A stretch of DNA of 64,000 bases from positions 1,922,001-1,986,000 of the forward strand of contig JADJQW010000002.1 of assembly GCA_016712535.1 (NCBI GenBank), written 5' to 3'. The notes beneath the pieces were generated by a model, which searched no databases, was not told the origin of the DNA, and was given only the letters and a program-made list of their open reading frames with translations. Shown in pieces: positions 60,119-64,000 of the stretch. The position numbers were made by a program, and so were the translations under genes. The stretch's first letter is position 1; every line of letters starts with the position of its first letter. The DNA comes from Flavobacteriales bacterium. Its GTDB lineage: Bacteria; Bacteroidota; Bacteroidia; Flavobacteriales_F; PHOS-HE28.

Positions 60119-61921
60119 ATGAGCCTTACACCGGATCAATGGATCGTTGCTGGCACCGTGGCGGTTTCGCTCGCGCTCTTCATCAGCGAGAAGCTCAGCA
60201 TCGACCTGGTGGCGCTGATGATCGCGGGTGCGCTGGTGGCCACCGGTGTGATTACTCCAGATGAGGGACTCTCCGGCTTCAGTGACCCGGCGACCATCAC
60301 CGTGGCCTTCATGTTCGTGCTAAGCGCGGCCATCATGAAATCGGGTGCTCTGAGCACCGTAGGGCCGCGCCTCAGCGAGCAATTCCGCCGGAACAAGGCT
60401 GTGGGCCTGCTGATCTTCATGCTCCTGGTGGGTTGCATCAGCCCCTTCGTCAACAACACGCCCATCGTCGCGGTGTTCATACCGGTGGCCGTTCAGCTGG
60501 CTCGCGCGGCCAACATGCACCCTGGCCAGCTGCTCATTCCTTTGAGTTTCGCGACCATCTTCGGCGGAACAGTCACACTTATCGGAACGAGCACGAACAT
60601 CGTGGTAAGCGGCCTCAGTGCCAAGCTCGGCGCAGGCGGGATCAGCATGTTCCAGTTGGCTCCGCTCGGCCTTGTCTTCCTCGTGGTAGGGATCGCGTAC
60701 ATGGTGCTTGTGGGGCGTAAGCTGCTGCCCGGCGGGAAAGGACAAGAGGACCTGCGGGAGAAATTCGGCATGGGCGGCTACCTCACGGAAGTGGAACTGT
60801 TGCCCGGTGCGCGTTTCGTGGGCAAGCGCATCATGGACAGTGCGCTGGTGCGTGAACTCGAGATGGACATCATTGAGATCGTCCGGGACGATCAGCGTTT
60901 CGTTCTGCCGCCCGGTGACATGGTGCTTGAAGCGGGCGACCTGCTGAAGGTTCGCTGTGACGTGGAGCGCATCCGGGCGCTGAAGGACCGCGCCAACATC
61001 TCGGTGAAGACCACCATGCACCTGGCTGGGGACGACTTGCGGACCCGCGGAACCAAGCTGGTCGAGCTGGTGATCACGGTGAACAGCCCGCTCAATGGCA
61101 TCACGCTGCGCGAGGCCGATCTGATCCGCACCTATCGCGCGGTGCCACTGGCCGTGCGGCACCGGGAGGATGTGGTGCATGACCGGCTGCACGATACCGT
61201 GCTGCGCAGCGGTGATGTGATCCTAGCGGAAGTGAAATCGCACTACTTGGGCACGCTCAAGGAAATGGAGCGCTCCCCGGATTCGCCTTTCGCGATCCTG
61301 GCCGAGCAGGAAGGCATGGCCGAATTCGACAAGCGGCGCTTCTGGATCGCGGTCGCTGTGATCCTCGGTGTTGTGCTTGTGAGCAGCCTCACGGCAGTTC
61401 CCGTGGTCCTGGCAGCGCTGGTCGGCGTGATCCTGATCGTGCTCTCCGGGTGCCTCTCCATGAAGGAATTCTACGAGGCCATCGAATGGAAGGTGGTCTT
61501 CCTCATGGCCGGCGCTTTCAGCTTGGGGGCCGGAATGCACAAGTGCGGTCTCGATGCTCTGATCGCCGGCAAGGCCGTGATGGTCCTCAGCCCATTCGGG
61601 CCATTGGCCGTGCTGGCTGGGATCTATTTCCTCACCATGATGCTTACGGAGATCGTGAGCAATACGGCCACAGCCGCGTTGGTCACGCCCATCGCCATCG
61701 GCGTTGCCAATGAACTGGGGGTTTCCGCTACTCCGTTCATCATGGCGGTGTGCTTCGCCGCGAGCGCCAGCTTCATGACACCCATCGGCTACCAGACCAA
61801 TGCCATGGTGTACACGGCCGGCCAATACAAGTACATCGATTTCATGCGCGTGGGCCTGCCCTTGAGCTTGATCTTCTTCGTCTTGGCGGTGCTGTTGATC
61901 CCGGTGGTCTACCCGTTCTGA
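60119..61921 (+). CDS. SLC13/DASS-type anion:sodium symporter with TrkA-C domains
   Basis: 600 residues. N-terminal membrane half (~1-205) has FVNNTPIVAVFIPV and GGTVTLIGTSTNIVV, the two SNT/NTP signature loops. Two TrkA-C-like cytoplasmic domains follow (~215-385, e.g. GARFVGKRIMDSALVREL). The second membrane half (~395-600) holds MLTEIVSNTATAALVTPIA and FMTPIGYQTNAMVYT. The layout matches SLC13-type sulfate or dicarboxylate transporters with regulatory domains. The substrate is unknown. The stop overlaps the convergent WD40 gene by 13 bp. Confidence 0.93.
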   Translation: MSLTPDQWIVAGTVAVSLALFISEKLSIDLVALMIAGALVATGVITPDEGLSGFSDPATITVAFMFVLSAAIMKSGALSTVGPRLSEQFRRNKAVGLLIFMLLVGCISPFVNNTPIVAVFIPVAVQLARAANMHPGQLLIPLSFATIFGGTVTLIGTSTNIVVSGLSAKLGAGGISMFQLAPLGLVFLVVGIAYMVLVGRKLLPGGKGQEDLREKFGMGGYLTEVELLPGARFVGKRIMDSALVRELEMDIIEIVRDDQRFVLPPGDMVLEAGDLLKVRCDVERIRALKDRANISVKTTMHLAGDDLRTRGTKLVELVITVNSPLNGITLREADLIRTYRAVPLAVRHREDVVHDRLHDTVLRSGDVILAEVKSHYLGTLKEMERSPDSPFAILAEQEGMAEFDKRRFWIAVAVILGVVLVSSLTAVPVVLAALVGVILIVLSGCLSMKEFYEAIEWKVVFLMAGAFSLGAGMHKCGLDALIAGKAVMVLSPFGPLAVLAGIYFLTMMLTEIVSNTATAALVTPIAIGVANELGVSATPFIMAVCFAASASFMTPIGYQTNAMVYTAGQYKYIDFMRVGLPLSLIFFVLAVLLIPVVYPF

Positions 61922-62802
61922 TCGGGGCTCCATCGGATCAGCCGGCGGTCATCGCTTGCACTGATCAGCGATTCGCCCTTCCAGCCGATCGTATTCACGC
62001 TGTGCGAATGGCCACCGGTCAAGCGCCTTTTCAGATCAAGGGTGCCCGCATCCCAGATGCCGATGGTTCTATCTCGGGAAGCGGTGGCGATCACGTCCCC
62101 TTGCTGCGCTATCGAATAGATGGCCCCGCGATGCGCAGGTGCTTCCACGACCTGCTCGCCAAGATGATCCATTCGCCATGCGCGCAAATGGCCATCCTTG
62201 CCGCCACTGAGGAGCACGGGCTTGTTAGCGTGAAAGGCCACGCAGAGCGCTCCGCCCGCGTGCGCGTGCCAAGCCCCAGCGGAATTCAGGTCCGAAGCGT
62301 GCAGCAGCTCAAGGCGCCCATCGCCGCAGGCCACAGCGAGCAATCGGCCATCCGGGCTCAAGGCGAGACCCCGGACCTTGCCTTCCGCGAGCGGAATGCG
62401 GCGCGAAGGAGCTTCGTGCTCCCGCTCATTCCCGGACCAGCGGGCCAAGCTCCCATCGCCGCCCACGCTGAGCACGCCTCCATCCGGAAGAGGCAGCAGG
62501 CCAAAGGTGCCACGCGGATGCGCTGCGATGCTGGTGAGCAGCTTGCGCTGGGCGTAATCGATCACGTGAAGGTCGCCGTTGCTGGTGCCGGCATGGACCA
62601 GCTGACGAAGAGAGTCGTGCGCCAAGCAATACACCGGGTGCTGGAAACGGGCGATGGCTGTTGTGCGCACGGGGGCATCGGGGGTCCAAGAGAGCAGGAA
62701 GCCATCGCCGCCAGCGGTCAGGATTTCGTCCCCGATCACCAAGAGCGCATAAATGGCACCGGTGTGGTCGCGGTGCAGGAGGCCATGGTTGCTGGCAGGC
62801 AT
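61909..62802 (-). CDS. WD40-repeat protein
   Basis: 297 residues from ATG 62802. Seven WD-like blades (e.g. GAIYALLVIGDEILTAGGDG, RLLAVACGDGRLELLHASDL, TIGIWDAGTLDLKRRLTGGH, LISASDDRRLIRWSPDQNG) suggest one complete beta-propeller. Cytosolic, no signal; scaffold function is likely but the partner is unknown. A Met at 62865 would overlap the upstream gene by 40 bp; the box TAGCTTGG ending 5 bases before ATG 62802 supports the shorter form. Confidence 0.88.
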   Translation of the reverse strand: MPASNHGLLHRDHTGAIYALLVIGDEILTAGGDGFLLSWTPDAPVRTTAIARFQHPVYCLAHDSLRQLVHAGTSNGDLHVIDYAQRKLLTSIAAHPRGTFGLLPLPDGGVLSVGGDGSLARWSGNEREHEAPSRRIPLAEGKVRGLALSPDGRLLAVACGDGRLELLHASDLNSAGAWHAHAGGALCVAFHANKPVLLSGGKDGHLRAWRMDHLGEQVVEAPAHRGAIYSIAQQGDVIATASRDRTIGIWDAGTLDLKRRLTGGHSHSVNTIGWKGESLISASDDRRLIRWSPDQNG

Positions 62803-62807
62803 GGCGG

Positions 62808-62815
62808 CCAAGCTA
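62808..62815 (-). promoter_or_regulatory. -7 promoter box TAGCTTGG upstream of WD40 gene
   Basis: The minus strand reads TAGCTTGG, CCGCC, ATG, a 5-base gap. It lies just past the stop of the DUF4846 gene and supports ATG 62802. Confidence 0.5.
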
Positions 62816-62825
62816 TCGCTCGGAA

Positions 62826-63614
62826 TCAGGGCCAACGCTTCCGGTCGCTCCAATCGAAGCTCCATTCCGGAGTCACTAGTCGATCGCCATCGATGGTGTA
62901 CCAGGCGCCATAACGCTCAGTGGGGCAGCGCACGATGTGGATCTGCTGCGCCGGCATATAGCTCTGGGCTAGAAGGAAGAAGGTGCGGCCATCCTGCGCG
63001 CGTGCGGCATCCACCACGATCATGGCATGACCCGGGCTTCCGCCTTGGATGAAGACATCGCCGGGCGCGATCGGTGCATCGCTAGCATGCTTCAATTCTC
63101 GGCCAAGGCTCAGGGTGCCTGCATAGTTGAACACGCGATCGAGGAAACGCAGCAGCTCAGCATGCGACGAATCGGCCTTGGCGCCGCTCACCCAGCTGCA
63201 CCGGTTGCCGCTGACCCTGATGCGCTCGCCTCGGCGCCAGCGCTTCCATTCTGCGCGGAAGCCATTGGTGAAATCGAAGGCGATTTCATCCTGTTGATCC
63301 GTGGTGAACAAGTGTTCCGCGCGGAGCCGCATCACGGCATCGGCGCATTGCTGCAGGTCGCGCTTGCCCACGGTTAAGTCGATCACAGCAGCATGAGCGT
63401 CCTGCCGGTGCTTCAACGTTCCATCGTAAAGGAGCACAGGGGCGTGGGTCTGGAGCAAAGGCAGATTCCGCAGATAGTGCGCGAAGCTGCCGGCAGGAGC
63501 GGGTACCCGGGCGGCTCCGGTGGGCGGGACGAAGCGTGAGCCTACGGACGGGCCTTGCTGGGCACAGACGCAGGACAGCAGCATGACTGAAGCTGCGGAA
63601 GCGAGCGCGCGCAT
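62826..63614 (-). CDS. DUF4846-domain exported protein
   Basis: 262 residues. The signal peptide (ASAASVMLLSCVCAQQG) precedes conserved stretches: FAHYLRNLPLLQTHAPVLLY, HAAVIDLTVGKRDLQQCADA, DFTNGFRAEWKRWRRGER and DVFIQGGSPGHAMIVVDAA, ending SFDWSDRKRWP. These are typical of DUF4846, whose function is not known; the GSPGHAM and late cysteine/histidine suggest a papain-like or transglutaminase-like fold, but this is weak. It is followed by the WD40 gene on the same strand. Confidence 0.88.
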   Translation of the reverse strand: MRALASAASVMLLSCVCAQQGPSVGSRFVPPTGAARVPAPAGSFAHYLRNLPLLQTHAPVLLYDGTLKHRQDAHAAVIDLTVGKRDLQQCADAVMRLRAEHLFTTDQQDEIAFDFTNGFRAEWKRWRRGERIRVSGNRCSWVSGAKADSSHAELLRFLDRVFNYAGTLSLGRELKHASDAPIAPGDVFIQGGSPGHAMIVVDAARAQDGRTFFLLAQSYMPAQQIHIVRCPTERYGAWYTIDGDRLVTPEWSFDWSDRKRWP

Positions 63615-63649
63615 GATGATACAATGCCCGCAGCGCCCCGGCGTAACGT

Positions 63650-64000
63650 TCAGGCCTTGGCGCCTTCCTGGATGGACTTGAACCCGAAGAGGCGGTTGTC
63701 CTTGATCATGTTGTCCACATAAGGGGGCACCAAGGCCTCCCAGCCCGGCTGCCCGGCGCGGATCATGTCGAGCACCTGCTTGCTGAAGATGTGGAGCACG
63801 TTCGGGTGGACGCTGGTGATATCGACGATGCGGCGGTTGAAGAGCAGGTAATCGTAGAGCGGGCGCATGCGCGGATGCACCGTCATGTTCCCGGTGGTCA
63901 TGATCTCGGCCGTGGCATTCGGCCGGCTCGGGTACACATAGATCTTCAGGTCGCGGTGGAAGAGGATGCCGAAGGCCTCGAGCACGCCGCCGTTGATGTG
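63650..64000 (-). CDS. C-terminal part of a conserved Bacteroidota protein (partial, runs off right edge)
   Basis: The frame is open to the right edge, so only the last ~116 residues are seen. They read RDLKIYVYPSRPNATAEIMT, then HPRMRPLYDYLLFNRRIVDI, VLHIFSKQVLDMIRAGQPGW and VDNMIKDNRLFG. I recall this ending from flavobacterial proteins annotated as nicotinic acid mononucleotide adenylyltransferase-like, but no nucleotide-binding motif is visible here, so I leave the name open. A GTG at 63985 is probably internal. Confidence 0.7.
   Translation of the reverse strand, partial: HINGGVLEAFGILFHRDLKIYVYPSRPNATAEIMTTGNMTVHPRMRPLYDYLLFNRRIVDITSVHPNVLHIFSKQVLDMIRAGQPGWEALVPPYVDNMIKDNRLFGFKSIQEGAKA

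Overview
The window looks like a chromosomal segment of a high-GC member of the Bacteroidota, most likely a flavobacterial-type lineage. The evidence is internal. It has type IX secretion (T9SS) C-terminal sorting domains of both type A and type B, a PorP/SprF-like protein beside a type-B adhesin, and a TPR/beta-propeller/OmpA partner. Bacteroidota-style -7 promoter boxes (TAnnTTTG or TAnnTTnG) lie just ahead of start codons, and Shine-Dalgarno sequences are essentially absent. Housekeeping genes (tsaD, ribBA, ribH, purC, gcvT, ispH, clpS, tamB, ftsB-like) have normal lengths. Coding density is very high: about nine neighbouring gene pairs overlap, eight of them by exactly 4 bp (ATGA), and several convergent pairs have no intergenic base.

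Layout. 1-5.7 kb (minus): a two-component operon with a NarL-type regulator, two secreted or unknown proteins (one with HExxH) and two tandem TPR sensor-kinase paralogues, the last cut by the window edge. 5.7-11.2 kb (minus): CorA and MscS, peptidase PepE, an M48 lipoprotein protease, ClpS and TsaD. 11.3-15.7 kb (plus): a TamB homologue. 15.7-18.2 kb (minus): riboflavin genes ribBA and ribH with a TPR protein. 18.3-25.9 kb (plus): SlyD-like PPIase, exported protein, BBP2-like porin, MBOAT acyltransferase with partner, a solute:sodium symporter and a lipoprotein, interrupted by an ftsB-like gene. 26-34.2 kb (minus): T9SS esterase and a three-gene T9SS adhesin operon. 34.2-35.6 kb: a repeat mosaic around an AT-richer orphan gene. 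35.5-43.9 kb: SAM hydrolase, PhoH, PurC, epimerase, glycosyltransferase, GcvT, ComB-like phosphatase and a zinc-PLC-like protein. 44.3-48.7 kb (minus): IspH, an AT-hook protein, SelD and MnmH (tRNA selenouridine synthesis). 48.8-64 kb: mixed small operons including a dienoyl-CoA reductase-like SDR, a SiaC-like protein, a universal stress protein, tRNA-Ala(CGC), two rhodaneses, a frameshifted beta-barrel gene, a second T9SS esterase, an endonuclease I with a frameshifted tail, an asparaginase-type Ntn hydrolase and a DASS transporter.

The most notable structures are not single gene families. (1) A 92-bp hairpin repeat sits in frame inside the signal peptide of the PorP/SprF gene. (2) At 34.4-35.6 kb, inverted repeats flank an AT-richer orphan gene, and a ~91% identical 224-bp direct repeat duplicates the 3' end of the SAM-hydrolase gene. 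(3) Promoter boxes end only 4-7 bases before ATG at seven genes, implying leaderless mRNAs. (4) Three convergent gene pairs share a TGATCA hexamer as their two stop codons. I found no CRISPR array, prophage or complete insertion sequence. I did not identify a complete, clearly new defence or biosynthetic system.
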